A DNA stretch of 64,000 nt from Anarhynchus alexandrinus (lineage: Eukaryota; Chordata; Aves; Charadriiformes; Charadriidae): contig VUYV01000178.1 in the NCBI GenBank assembly GCA_008711295.1, forward strand, positions 1,351,836 through 1,415,835. The letters run 5' to 3'. Under the pieces are notes generated by a model that saw only the letters and a list, made by a program, of their open reading frames with translations, searched no databases and was not told the DNA's origin. This document shows, in pieces, positions 1 through 12,925 of this stretch (positions within the stretch are counted from its first letter, which is position 1; each line of letters opens with the position of its first letter). The translations under genes and the position numbers were made by a program.

Positions 1-3000
1 TACGTCAGTGGAGTGTTTCACTCAGGAGATTTTCTGTATTACATCCATAGCTCACATTTTTGAGGACTATTCATCCCCTGCAATAACCCAACTGGCCAAT
101 TATCCAGTGCTGCATATGGAAACAACAAATGAAAATTCATTCCTGCTGTGACCAGATGACTTCCACAGTTACAGTTTCTCTCCTTCTGAATGTCTAAGTA
201 GAAATTACTTTAGTGTCATTAAAATTTACATTATATAGTCTCTCGTACTTTACTCTCCCTTAGAAAATCCAATTACAGAATTTGACTTCATGAGCTTTTT
301 CCTGCTTTAGTGTAGTCCACAGACTGATATATTCCTAAAGAAAAAAAAAAAGTGTGGTAAAAAAAAAAAAAGTGTGGTTTTAGTTTTTCAGTATATATTG
401 GGAAAAAAAAGAGATGTCATGCTGAATCTATACATACAACATAATAGCAGTTCTGTTGCTTTCCATGTGGAGTGGTACATGGAATTTTACAAACAGGGAG
501 AATGATTGCCATGCACAGTGTTCAGCAGCTCTCCTGGAAACTGCTCGCTGCTCTTAAACTGATGGACTTAGAAGTAACTAATGTCTGTTTTATGTACCTA
601 AAATTGTATCTCTTAATGCTTTACAACTTTTTGTCCTGTATACTTCCAGATTTGTCTTTAATTTAAGGATTTTAGAACGGTATTGTTTTCTTTCCCTAAA
701 CTTCTAGATGAGGTTTTCACCTCCTGGAGCTTTTACTGTTTCATCTTTTGTCTTGGAAATAGCTCTGGATTGATGAGAAGATGATAACAGTTATGAAAAA
801 AATAATTTTATTGAACCTCAGGTTATTTCTCCCTTGAAATATTCTAGATAATTTTCTTTATTCTAAACTCTTTAATATGTTTCTTGAGTCAGCAGAAGTT
901 TATCATGTGAACTTATTAGCTGCCAGTGATCTTCCCTGGAAAATGGATAGCATCTGTTTTTTGGTAAGACTGATCTTGTCTTGTTTTTTAAAGACACCAT
1001 CTGCTTTCCCGTGCTCCAAAGGGGACTGTGGTGTCCAGCGGGATTTTTATCATATGTTTGCCTCCTTTTCTGAACATCTGAATATTTTAGAGAGCAGCTA
1101 AAGGCATAATTCTTCCTCCTAAGCAGTATACTTCTTTATATATTAAAATCACATGGAAGTATTTTCAGGAAATTGAGGTTAAAGTTGTAAAATGCTGTTT
1201 ATAAATGTTATACTTCCATATATAATAATGGATATTTAGTGTATACTCATCAAAAGCGATTTTTGGTACAGAGTCATTGCAAATATATTAAATTAGTCAA
1301 ACAACGGACCCATTTTCTGAAATAGGAGCTTTGGATTTGGTCCGCTAAAAATTGCTCACCAAAATGCTCTCAGAAATGCCTTTTAGTATCACCAATCACA
1401 TCTACATTTTAAAAAGAACAAACAAAATCCAGCTTTATTCAACTGTGAATTCTATTGACCTGATTGAGCAACTTCTGTTCCTGTGAAAATTCGTTACTTG
1501 CATGCTAATTACAATGAAACCCTTTCGTCAGGATCACGACGGGGTATGGGCGAGGATTCGACTGACATTTTATTTCCTTTAAGTTCAACTGACATCCCAA
1601 TCCCTTTCAGCCACCAGCAGCAAAGCACATGCTCAAGTTTAAGCACGCGCTTTAGTATTTTGTTGAATTAGAAATTTGGCAACTAGTTGGAATACTAATG
1701 TGAGTGAAATCATAGAGGTGCTTAAGGCTAGAGAGATCGGAACCGTAGAAATAAGAGAGAAGTAAAATATAATTATTTCTCTCATCTGAGCTCACATTCT
1801 GTGTTTCAGAACTAAAATGTGAGGACTGTTTCACTTGCCACTACTAAAAAAAATTATTTATATCCACGTTGTGTAAAGTCCTTTATTATGATTCGTGCTT
1901 TAATGCAGTATTTGACTGTGGAAGGTCCGAGGCAGTGGCTGAAGTACCTGAGCGGGTTGTTAGCGTGGCTATTTCCTGAACAAGGCTCACAAATTTACTA
2001 GACCATTCTCATGTCATTTTTCTTTGTTTTCCTCTACGTTCAACACGTGCCAGATGTCATTTCCACCCTGATTTTGTGTGTGTGTGCGCGAAAGATGCAC
2101 AACACGAGGGACAGCCAAGGAAACGCATTAATGGATGCAGCTCTATTGATGAGCAGCAGCGCCTGGTGTTCCGCGGCATCGGGCCGCCTTCCCCACGGGT
2201 GATGGCAGGCAATGCCACCCCGGCCCCATCTGCTCCCGTTTGGGAGGTTTTACAAAAATAGGGAAGTCACGCACCTGCCTTGTTTTATGACACTCACCTA
2301 TAGCACATCGTATGTAATGTCGCGCTTTGTATACAACATATTCAATGTTTGACCTTCTTCATGCCATATGCACTGCACATGTCTTTGTAGCTTTCTCCAC
2401 TGGGTGTATCTTCAGATGCCCACACTCGTGCAGAAGGTGTTAAACACACATGCCTTCATACTAAGTTAAAAAGAAAAGACAATATTTTGCTGCATACCTT
2501 AAAATCCCATTGTCCCTGAATAACAACTGTTGCAGAGAAACAAGATATTGTATAATACTTAATTCTTCCTCGCTGCGTAGAATGGAATCGTATCAGAACA
2601 CTTGATTCAAAAGTGACCATAATACAATGAATTTCAAGTTCTATTTCAGCCACAGTGAATAAAGGAGATTATTCCTATTAAGGTACGACTTTATCGCACA
2701 ATGTCAATAAGTGTTGTTTGGTCCGTATTTTTTACACCAGGTGTTAAGCAGGTGATTAAGAAGTTAAGCAGGATATACACCTGGTTAGTGACATTCTGTC
2801 AACAAGCGCTCCAGAACACAGCGATCCTGGCTGAACACTGTTCCTTTTAACTTTTCAGGTCATGCCACTCCTGTCTGTCAGACAAATACAATAGGAATTA
2901 CTCAATTTAACACCATTTCAGTTCTAATTGAATTCCATTTGCTAAATCCTGAATAAATACATTACAACTGCTGCTTCGGTCAAACAGAGAGAAATAGCCA

Positions 3001-6000
3001 TCTTTTAATGACTCCCCTGTGGATTTAATGCCTATTCTATCTGTTAGAATAATGATTCCTACATCACTGGAATATATTTAAAGGATAATAGTTATTTAAA
3101 CATGCCAAGTCTTTATGCAGCAGATAAGTATTTTTAATTTGCATTTATGAAATCAAAAGGAGGGCTAGAATAACTAGTTACCAATTTGTCTGTTTTCTAA
3201 AGTATCTTGGTATCAGAGCAAAGCTACAGGATTATGAAAGGGTTTTATGTTTGCTTTTATTATCAGTCTTAGGTGGGGAAAAGGGATCCCATCAAGGATG
3301 GGATTCAAGTCACCAAATACAGATAACTGCCATGGAAGTGCACCCCCTGCTCATCACCCCAGTAGTCTACTGGAGAAAGTAGGCCACCTACCTGGGATTC
3401 ATCTTTTTGGACAGCAGATATACGGAAAAGTTTAGACGAATGACTCCATAACAGCGATCTCAGAGGATTACATTCAAAGATATTTCCTCCATTATAGGGA
3501 TCTGAAGTTAGGTGAGATGAATCCCACTTAAGACCATAAACGAGAAGTCCATTTGTTGAAATCAGGAGGCTGATCCTGAAAAGAAAGGTAAATGCCTTAC
3601 AAACTATAAGTTTAAGGTAAAGGAGGGAGTTAAATTTTCTCATTTGAAAAGAAACAAACCAAACCGAAAATTGGAATCTTTCATTTGTTTCAGACCAATT
3701 GAATATTTCAACTCAGAATATCACCGATTTTTTTTCTTTTCATAAGAGATATGGATCTTCGCTGCTGCTGATGTCACTCATAGACCAGGCATTCACCTGG
3801 AACATGGGAGGCTGCACTTCCCAAAATCCTGCTCTGAACCAGGCAGAAGGAAGACGTGAACCCACACGTCCCTGTATTGAGATGAATGTCATCGTTAGTG
3901 AGACACGGCAGGCATGCAGCCTTCTCTGCCCTGCTAGTTTTGTGAATGGTCACCTAAGCCTCCCTTTTTTTCTGTAATCAGCCCAACTTATTTGCCAAAT
4001 TTGACTCAAAATGCTGAATAATTTCAGTTCTAATTAACTTTTTTTTTTGAATAAACTATTCACAGCCTCCCACTTGCTCTGCCTCCAAAATTCCATCTTT
4101 AGCACAGATCTTGTGAAACAATGTAGATCATGAGAAAGAGAGAATCTAATATAAATCACGTACTTTGCAGAACTTCTTTTAAATATAATGTTTTAAGCAT
4201 AACTGCCTTGAAAACATATCAATGCTAGATGATTTGTTAGAGCTGTGTTCCAATTAAATCCATTGAAGCTTGAGTTAGAGGTTACAGGTTGAAGAATCGT
4301 ACAGGACTTGAATGACTCACTACAGAAGTGGATTTCATCTCTTTGAACAAACATGGTCTAATGTGTGGTTACGGCACCGCACAGGAGACCCGCCAGCTCT
4401 CGCTGTGCCGCGGGGTTTCTGTGTGAGCCCTGCTCCCGTAACCTCTCCCACCCAATTAGCCAACTGATGATATTTGTGTCTTGGTAGCAACATTTTTAAG
4501 AGGAAGCTCTTTGCCCTTTCTGGTGAGGCAGAGACTAGCTCTCAACAATGAAGAGTTCAAAGACTCATGTCATGTTTTGTCTCAGAAAGTCGCCTCCAAC
4601 GTTAAATGAGTAGAATGAACGCTGTAATTGTGTGTTCCCTTATCAACCAGAACAGAGAGAAGAGTTACCTCTCCTGCTGCCTCCAAGCATGCTTCTTTTT
4701 CTTCTTCACCACTCCCTCTCTTTCTGTATTATTTTCCAAACATTCAAAAACTCCTTTAATTTTTATCTTACCCTGAAGAATTTTTAATGTTTTACTAATG
4801 TTCTGAATGCAGACCACTAGAATATAATTCACCCAGAAATTAGCTAAAATGTAGCTATGGCAAAAGTATCATGTACCAGGAAATAGATTTTACGAGTTTA
4901 AGAACGTTTGATCCGTTGTGTGCGATTTATTGTGTTTTGGCGCTCCTGCTCAGTCCTTTCACGGTAAAAGTTTAGCGGTATGCAGGTGGCAGAGCGGCTC
5001 CTGCTTCCTTTGCCTGCCGACAGCGTGCTCACAACTCCTCCTCCACTACCAAACGAGAGTTGGTTTAAAATATACCCACAATTGTGCTGGAGAAAGTCAT
5101 GTTTTTCTTACCATAGCTACCAGTAAATACGCACCCTGTGGTGCTCTGTCCCTAAGGTAATCCACCATGGGGGATGGAAACAGTGAGTTCAGGACTTTCA
5201 GCCAGGAAAGGAATGCGGCAAGAAAGTCTTATTTCTAAGTGTGAGTCAATGAGGTACGGAGCTACTGATGACTGCCAAGACACCAGAGTGCTTATTCATT
5301 CCTGAAACTAACTGTTGCTGATTTTGTAACCCCCAGGGACTGTCTTCATGCTTCCCACTCACACCCTTGGCCTTCTCAGTATGTTGGTAGCCACCTCCCT
5401 CTTAACCCACTCTGATTCACAGCCCTGTGACTGCCTCCAAGGCTGCGCCAGCGATGGTGTGGCAAACACCCCCGCTGGTGGCGTGGTGTCCCTGGGGAAT
5501 CCACAGGGGTCACATTACTTGTCGTTACCCTTAAGGTGATACTTCTTGCCTTTAGGTTTAATATTAACTGGGTTGATGACAGAATAAGTGATTTTTCCCC
5601 CCCTTTAGTTATTTTGGTATACTTATGAATCACTTTACAAAATCTTACAAATAGCCCACTCCAAGATAAAAGATGAGAAACCGTCAGCTTCGGTATCTCT
5701 GTGTTGTTTTCACATCTGATGGTATTTCTACTATGGTCAATAAAGGGAATAAAGGAAAAACCATGCTGTGATTTTGCTTCTTCAAGAATTAAACATTGCA
5801 TGAGGTATTTAGGACCATCTGGCCATGCTACTTGACCTTTTGAATATTATGGCCAAATGGTGACAATGCATTTTTGAAGAACTGTCAAGAGACAGTATAT
5901 GGGCAGGTGTTCAGAGGGTCCCCTGTAAGGTCCTCTAGTTTTCTTTCTTGTATTCCTGGACATTAAAAATCAGTAAGAATAATTTGAAGCGGTGGTTAAT

Positions 6001-6039
6001 TGTGATGATAGGATGACTTATGTTAGAATATATGGGGTT
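1..6039. other. Intergenic DNA upstream of CDH4
   Basis: I see no recognisable gene here. The sequence is AT-rich with scattered poly-A/T tracts. Short open frames exist on both strands, but none shows a recognisable domain. The only local structures I can support are the short A-rich tandem at 341..380, a GC-richer patch near 2150..2260, and a minus-strand open frame with splice-like edges at 3392..3575, which is discussed as a finding. The call as intergenic rests on CDH4 starting downstream on the + strand and on no other gene being recognised. Confidence 0.7.
341..380. repeat. Two-copy 20-bp A-rich tandem duplication
   Basis: An 11-A run followed by GTGTGGT occurs twice in direct tandem with a 20-bp period (341..358 and 361..378). 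The copies match over 18 bases. This looks like a recent slippage duplication in an A-rich tract, and no function is implied. Confidence 0.85.
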
Positions 6040-6262
6040 CAATTTTCTATCATTTTGTTTTATTCTTTTCCTTTTTCCCTTTCTCTATTCTTTCCTTTTC
6101 CCTCTCTCTTCTCTTCTCTTCTCTTCTCTTCTCTTCTCTTCTCTTCTCTTCTCTTCTCTTCTCTTCTCTTCTCTTCTCTTCTCTTCTCTTCTCTTCTCTT
6201 CTCTTCTCTTCCTTCTTTTTCTTTTCTTTTCTCTTCTCTTCTCTTCTTCTTTTTCTTTTCTC
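6040..6262. repeat. Polypyrimidine tract with long (CTCTT)n microsatellite
   Basis: A nearly uninterrupted pyrimidine tract covers about 220 bases on the + strand. Its core, about 6103..6210, is a pure pentanucleotide array of CTCTT with roughly 21 copies. Impure TTTTC/CTCTT copies flank it on both sides. Open frames through it encode only Ser/Leu/Phe repeats or, on the other strand, Arg/Glu/Lys repeats, and are repeat artefacts. A homopurine/homopyrimidine mirror-like tract of this length could adopt triplex (H-DNA) structure and is likely to vary in length between individuals. Both points are inference. Confidence 0.95.
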
Positions 6263-9185
6263 AAGGTCACCTTAAACTAATCTAATCTATGTAGATAAAA
6301 AAAGCCATCTTCTACCTAATGAAAAGATAAGATAAACCCACACAGATTTGAGGTGTATGATACACTGTTATGTGCTTACAAACCAAAATGTATTGGCAGC
6401 AGCCCAAAAGTGTCTTAGAAGATACACAGAAATAAGATAGACAGCTAGAAACAATTATTGATCGAGACCTTTTGTACTAGGAGCTAAAGTTAATAACATT
6501 TTATATCAAAATCAAGTGTGGATCCTCAGGGTGAGAGACGTATTCTAAAAATGTTTACTCATACTTTGCTATGCACAGGCTTGTAAGGAAGCCACTCAAA
6601 CTCAGTGGCAGGGAGCAGAAAAATGGCAGATCAGAAAAACTTTGGAAACCTAAGTGCTAATCAGTCATTATTTGTTCTTTTTTTAAGTTAATGTGGCTAC
6701 ATGTTGGCCAAATACAACTAGATTGGATTTTTTTTTAATTTAAAACTCCTTGGTACACAGGACAACCATTTCAGGAAAGAACATTCAGATTATTATATTT
6801 GCAATATACATTTTAGTTATGCTGTTTAATTAAGGAGAACAAATGTAGTGTGTGCTCACAGAGTAAAATGAAGAATCCCGATTAAGAACGGGTTAGGGAA
6901 ACAACGTGTAAAGCTAGCATTTTGCCAAACAGAGCTGTGTTGCAGTTGTATACAGAGTTCTTGCAGCCACATCTGCAGATCTGGAGAGCTCTGAGCATAA
7001 GTCTGCTTGGACACTTTGTGCATTTTGTTACCCATTTTGTGTGTGCAGTCAGAATAAGTAAATGTGAAAGCTCAGAGTATGAGCATCAGGCTGTCTTGAA
7101 TGACCATGTCCAGTCTTACACTGTTTGTGGGCAAATGAAGCTTAAGAATTTAATCTGGGCTTGGTCATCAGTTAAAGGGACAAATTCTTTCTCTTCTGTA
7201 GCCAGACATGACAGAAGAGGCACAAACTGTCCTCAGGTCCTTAGGGGTTATCTCAAACGGGGAGCAAACCCTTACAAGCATAGACCCAGTCTGCCCCGCC
7301 TGCCAGCCTGCCTTCCCATGGCCCGTAGCGTTGAAGACCCACCAGCGTTAAGAGCAGGATGATCAGGCAGGCGTAGGAAGGATGGCACAGGTGATATCAC
7401 GATGCTCATACTAAACACAGCGGTTGGGCAGGGACACGAACTGGAGAGATTCCAAAGGTTCCCTCTTGCTGCTGAGTGCAGCATTGCCTGGATGCAGAAG
7501 AGAATCTCGTTCATTGAAGATACCATGCTGTAAGACGTGTCTAAAGGAAGGTTTTACCAGGCATATTTTGGGTCTATTCTCTGCCAACTAAAATAACTTT
7601 GCTCCAGATTGAGACAACTGTGAACAAAGAAAAGACCCAAACACACCGACTGCATTTACACATCGACACTTTGAACCAACCTCACGATACTCCTGTTTCA
7701 GGCGTTACGAATCATCTGTAACTCTGAACGTGTATTTTCACAGTAGGGTGTCTGAGAACAATTTCCAAAGGTTGCTATCAGGAGCTCGCTGCTGGAAGGT
7801 ATCTGTGCACGTCTGTAGGCATTCTCACTCCAAATTACTGAACTCTGTGTCTTCCTTTGGGTCCGACCAACGGCAGTCATGTAGTTCCTGTATGGGCAGG
7901 TACACGACAATGTTTCTGTGATGTGCAATTATCACTGGGCTGGGGCTTTTTAACCAGAATTATTTTCTTCTTTCCATTTCCCAGCCTGCAAAAACATGTG
8001 TATAATATTTTATTCTCTTTCTTCTTGCAAGCTTTGCTAATTATACTACAAGTAAAGGCCTTACTCTTTTCTTTCTGTTACGTTTGAAAAAGGATGCTTA
8101 AAGATGGCATTACCTTTAGGAAAGATTTCTGGCAGAAGAAATTTCTATTCTCCCAACAACACTCAAGGCTAAGTTTGTTTTGATTGAACACTCTTCAAAT
8201 GTTTTGGGGTTTTTTTTGCCTTTATATGAAAGAATAGCTTTCCTTCGAAGGAAAAATGGTAAAGTCTCTCTCATACTTTGGAGGTTTTCTCATACACTAT
8301 AAAGAATATTTCTTGTTTCAGAACAAAAAAGGAAATGAAGATGTTCTCGGCTTCCTGGGTGTCTGATCTGCATAACTGAAAACTTACAAATGGGCATTGG
8401 TAAAAAAATCCAGACGTATCTAAGCAAAACAGGGCTTCACCTCTTGCGGCAAATAGGGAGAAAGTGGATTCCTAAGTCATATACATTTGGAAAATGTGCT
8501 TTTTAATTTTTTCTCTGCAATCCTCCTCACAATTGATGATTGCACCACCCTTTGTTTCCTAAAAGGCATTTTAAAAACAGACTAATATCAGATCTCACAT
8601 GAGCTTTGAAAGGCCCTAAAAATGCCATGAATCTTCCCGAGCAGGGCAGTATTCAGCCTTCCAAAAGGGCCCAAAACGCTGTGGTGAACCAAAGTTAAAA
8701 CTCATGATCATTTCATATAAAAATAGCCACATTTTTCATATTAGGGATGCAGCTTTTAGTCTTTTGAATTGTGAAGCATCTTGCTGGCGTTTCACCTCTC
8801 CTGTATCATTTCTGAGTCTGAATTCTTCCTCACCTCGTCAGACGATGGAACTCTATATACAGCGCCTTTGAGCACCCTGAGCTGCTCCCACAGAGTACAG
8901 CCCGCACCATCTAACCTTTGGAAGATCAGTTGTGGACTGAGGTATTTGGCAGTCTGATTCTAGATCGTTATTGTAATAACAACATCCCTTCCCTCATTTA
9001 CAGGTGGGGATGCCACAGCTGCTCTCCCACTGTTTTGTGCTGAAGAAGTCCCCTGGGCTAAGGAAGAGACCAGAGGGTGTGAAAGCAGCAGAGTGACCCC
9101 GGAGGGGTTCCCTTTTTGCTCAACAGCTATCACACACAGCAGGCGTTCCTGCTGCTGCGGCAGTGCCATGCGGCAGAGCTAATTA
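6263..9185. other. Intergenic DNA with no recognised feature
   Basis: Sequence of moderate to low GC with no recognisable coding exon, RNA gene or interspersed repeat. Open frames of about 60-150 codons occur on both strands (for example 6922..7362 on +), but their translations show no domain or composition suggesting real protein. Confidence 0.6.
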
Positions 9186-9610
9186 TCATAGAATCATAGA
9201 ATTGCTGAGGTTGGAAGGGACCTTTAAGATCATCAAGGCCAACCATTACCCTACCCTGACAAAACCACTTCTAAACCATGTCCCCAAGTACCACATCTAC
9301 CCCTTTTTTTAAACACCTCCAGGGATGGCGAATCCACCACCTCCCTGGGCAGCCTATTCCGATGTTTAATAACCCTTTCAGTGAAAAAATGTTTCCTAAT
9401 ATCCAATCTAAACCTCCCCTGACATAACTTGAACCCATTTCCTCTCATCTTATCACTTGTCACCAGGGAGAAGATGTCAGCCCCCACCTCTCTGCACCCT
9501 CCTTTCAGGTAGTTGTAGAGAGTGATAAGGTCTCCCCTCAGCCACCTCTTCTCCAGGCTGAACACCCCCAGTTCCCTCCGTCGTTCCTCATAAGACTTGC
9601 AACAGAGCTC
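9186..9610 (-). mobile_element. CR1 LINE, 5'-truncated 3' fragment
   Basis: This is the 3' end of a CR1 non-LTR retrotransposon in reverse orientation. The + strand begins with two copies of the octamer TCATAGAA, the complement of the terminal CR1 repeats, followed by the GTTGGAAGGGACCTTTAAGATC block of the CR1 3' UTR. Read on the minus strand, the segment encodes the C-terminal part of the CR1 ORF2 protein, with recognisable pieces such as [20 protein letters not shown] near the start and [20 protein letters not shown] near the end. This frame is open for about 120 codons but lacks the endonuclease and the catalytic reverse-transcriptase core, so the copy is dead. About 425 bases remain of an element that is several kilobases when complete; 5' truncation is usual for CR1. 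The 5' boundary near 9610 is approximate. Confidence 0.95.
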
Positions 9611-12600
9611 CTGCAATGATGACATCTTGCAGGAATGGAGGCAACAAGCTCCGTGTAAGAAGGTGGTCTTGTGCCTTTAGATCTCGGGAGTAGTGTCTTT
9701 AGGTTTCCATATGTGGTTTTACCAACTGAATGGGCGCTGCCACCTTTTATGTAGGTAAGTAAAGTGAAAGTCTCAGGCTTAAACTTCTTTTTCCACGATA
9801 AGGTTTTTACACAAGATGAGATGAGACCATCTGACTTATGACCTTAGATATTAAAAAAAAAAAAATTGCATACATGCTTGCTTAATTTGCATGTGTCTCT
9901 GCACATTTGAGCTAACGTACATTAAAGATACACACTGCTGCTCGTCCCGAGCACCTTTGTAATATGGAATGCTGAAAAAGACTACCAGCCATGAGTTCTA
10001 GTAAGTATTTGTCATGAAGCTGTGGCAATTACTGAAATGACTGTGCATTTGCTCTATTGATCGTTGGCCCACCAAAATAAAATTGCATTTGGCTTCAGAT
10101 AATTCATTTTCTGTACCTGAATATCAGTTTGCTCTCTGCTGAGACCTACCAGCAAAAAAATACAGTTAGTGGGCTAAATGTTAACGTCTGTCTTCTTATT
10201 CTGAAAACATCTCATTATAGATTAAAAAAAAATCACAGTGAGATAGAGACAGGTAAATGCCATTTCACATTTGTATCTTGTAAGTCTTATTTCTAAGAGT
10301 CAGGCTACTTAGAGGCACCACCAAAGTAATGAGAGGAGCGGTGTGTTTAGAATAGTCCCGATGTGTCCGTGAGGCAGAAAGGCACAGGAGGTAAAAGGAC
10401 TGACAGCAGCAGTAGAGGGGTTAAAAGGATACATGGAAATTGGGATGAGGTCATCTCCTGCGTATTGGACTGATGTGTGGCGTTGCTGACTGGTAATGCA
10501 GCACTAACAATTTAGAAGACTACAAAACCTGAGGGGTGTAATTTTGTCCAAGATGCTCATCCTCAGTGCCCGTGTTTTTTCTGTGCGTTATCTGCGATTA
10601 GTCCCGCAGGCATCTATTTCCTGAAAGCAGATGCAAATCTTCAGCATTAATAACTGTACCCATGCTGTGAGGTTCTCTGCTGAAAATTTGGCTCTGTGTT
10701 CATCAGCTGGTGGCACCAAGGGAGCACCAGTTAACTTTGGCTGCGACCTGTGCAGAACACTTTAAGTATTCCTTGTCCGGAGAAGACACCGTGGGTTGGT
10801 AAACGCAGACTGACTTACACCAGTCACTGTGAAAGGAAACTGTAAACACGGTCTGTAAGCTTGGCAAACGCGCTGATACCTTTAGTGCCTGTGATACAGC
10901 AAAATTTTTAAAATGTGACATATCTGAATCCAATGGCATACAGTAGTCAGCCATAAACCCCCACTGTTATCGCCCGATACGCAGACCCAGCAATCACAAA
11001 ATGCTCAGCGTTGACATATGGAAGAGTTCTATTGGAGACGGTTGGGAACAGAGGGTTTGATTCTTCTTTCTCTTGTGGCTATTAGTACCAGCCCAACCAC
11101 CCCAGGATCAGAAAAGCTCCGATTCCTCTTTGCACATCCTCTCTGGCACAATGCTGAATGCTTCCTTGATTATTTGCAGATGGTTATAGCATAACCATTT
11201 CATTATATTGCGAGAGATGCACACAGCTCCTCGTACAGAACTGCAGACATTTAACATCTTCAAACTATTTTCCCTTGAGGTTAATATAATGATTCCTGTT
11301 GATTTCAATGAGCATTGGACAGGGCCCTTAGTGCAGCTTTTCCCCATGTGTTTTAAAATGAACCATTCTTGCCAATATTTTCAGGTTTATTGTAGCTTCC
11401 TTCTGCCTCAGGCAAGGAAAAACAACAGGACACAATGACAGCACATTATTGGAAGTAGCATGATAAATTCTAAATAGATATAATTAGCATGTGACCCAAA
11501 AGAGACCTGCATATAATTAATATTGAAATATGGTGCATGCATTATATAGGAAAACATATTGTGTATTCAGAGCGGAATGTGGGAGAACGGAGGCCCGTCT
11601 GCAAACGGCTCGTCATTTTTTCATTTTAATCGGAATTGAAATTTCTGCACTTGAAGAAATACAGAATGATCATTAAAAACACTTGGACTTTAGAAATGAC
11701 ACCACCTGCTTCCTTTTCCTCTTTTTCATTGTGACAGTGGGAAAAAATCCTTAAATCTTCAACTGGGGAAATGTGCGCTAATGGGGAAACAGACCTCTGA
11801 GGAGCCGGCAGTGACAAGCTGCTCGGGAGCATGAGGCTTTTCAGCAAATAGCACTCACTTCTGCAGTAGGTTTTGGTAGATTATGTCATATGGAGAAGTC
11901 CATACTTATTCGAACCCAGCAAAGTGAATGAGTAACAGGTACATAATGAGCATCCATGAAAAAGGGAAAGAACATCTCAGCTATAAGGTGAAGATTAAGA
12001 GGGGCAAAGCCACCAGTGAGCTGAGAATGTGTCGCCTTCTGAGTGACATTCAGCTCATATCACACAGCAGCTCATTACACAGTCTGTTTATACCAGAGGG
12101 AAACAAATATAAAAGTTAGTCCTTTATATTTCACATTAAATGCAAAGAGTTCAAGGGAACTCAAAGACTTCATTATGGAATCTGATACCACCCTTTGTAA
12201 TTGGTGGGTCCCGTTTTAAGTAAACGGAATAATTTTATTGGGATTTTTAAAGACTTCATATCAAATATTTAATTAACATTTATTCTGCAACTTTGGAAGC
12301 TGAAGCTTTGGATCCAGGATATAATTTTTTATCAGAAGAAATAAATATAAAGCAGATGTTAAGCAGAGGCAATAAATTTTGTCTTAATTGTAACTCTAAA
12401 GATGACTTTCCTACCAAAACACATTTTGTTTTCTCTCTGCAGCTTTAAGTCTCAGCTCTGTAAGTGACACAGTGCACTGGGCAGCTGCATTTTTGGTTAT
12501 ATTAGTTCTTCCAGTTATATTTTGGCACCAAATTAAATGCAAGTTCATAGTCACGTTTTCAAGAAGTAGACTTCACAAACAGACTATGTCATGGATTAGC

Positions 12601-12689
12601 CGTTGCAAATCCAACATTTTGGATTTAGGGGCAGTTCTGATAAGGTTGGTGCTGCAGAAGGTATCTGGCATTTTCCTTCTAAAAGTCCC
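9611..12689. other. Intergenic DNA with no recognised feature
   Basis: AT-rich sequence with poly-A tracts (for example near 9850). No coding exon, RNA gene or interspersed repeat is recognised. Open frames of 60-80 codons overlap on opposite strands near 11108..11438, which fits chance. Confidence 0.6.
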
Positions 12690-12925
12690 GTAGGTGTGAC
12701 GGTGTAACAGACCGCAGGACGGGTGCTGCCCGCGGGCAGACTCTCTTGCATTGGGACCTCACTAGATTTCCGCAGGTAACTGGAGTCTGATGTGAAGCGG
12801 AGCTGGACAGAAGCTGGTGAAGGTGGAGGCGCTCTCGGGGAAGGGCTGGCAGCCCCTCGCGCTGGCGCTCTGCTGGGCGGTCGCTGGGGACTGGCGTGGC
12901 GCTGGGCTGGAACCACTGCCCAATA
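12690..12925. other. Isolated GC-rich, CpG-containing patch
   Basis: About 235 bases are clearly richer in G, C and CpG than the AT-rich sequence on both sides. Several minus-strand frames stay open across it, as GC-rich sequence tends to do, and encode Pro/Ala/Arg-rich peptides with no recognisable domain. It could be a small unmethylated regulatory patch or a decayed insertion. I see no splice-linked coding exon in it. Confidence 0.45.

Noticed and set aside
6020..6285. Ser/Leu/Phe-rich and Arg/Glu/Lys-rich open frames
   Set aside because: They are translations of the (CTCTT)n microsatellite in different frames.
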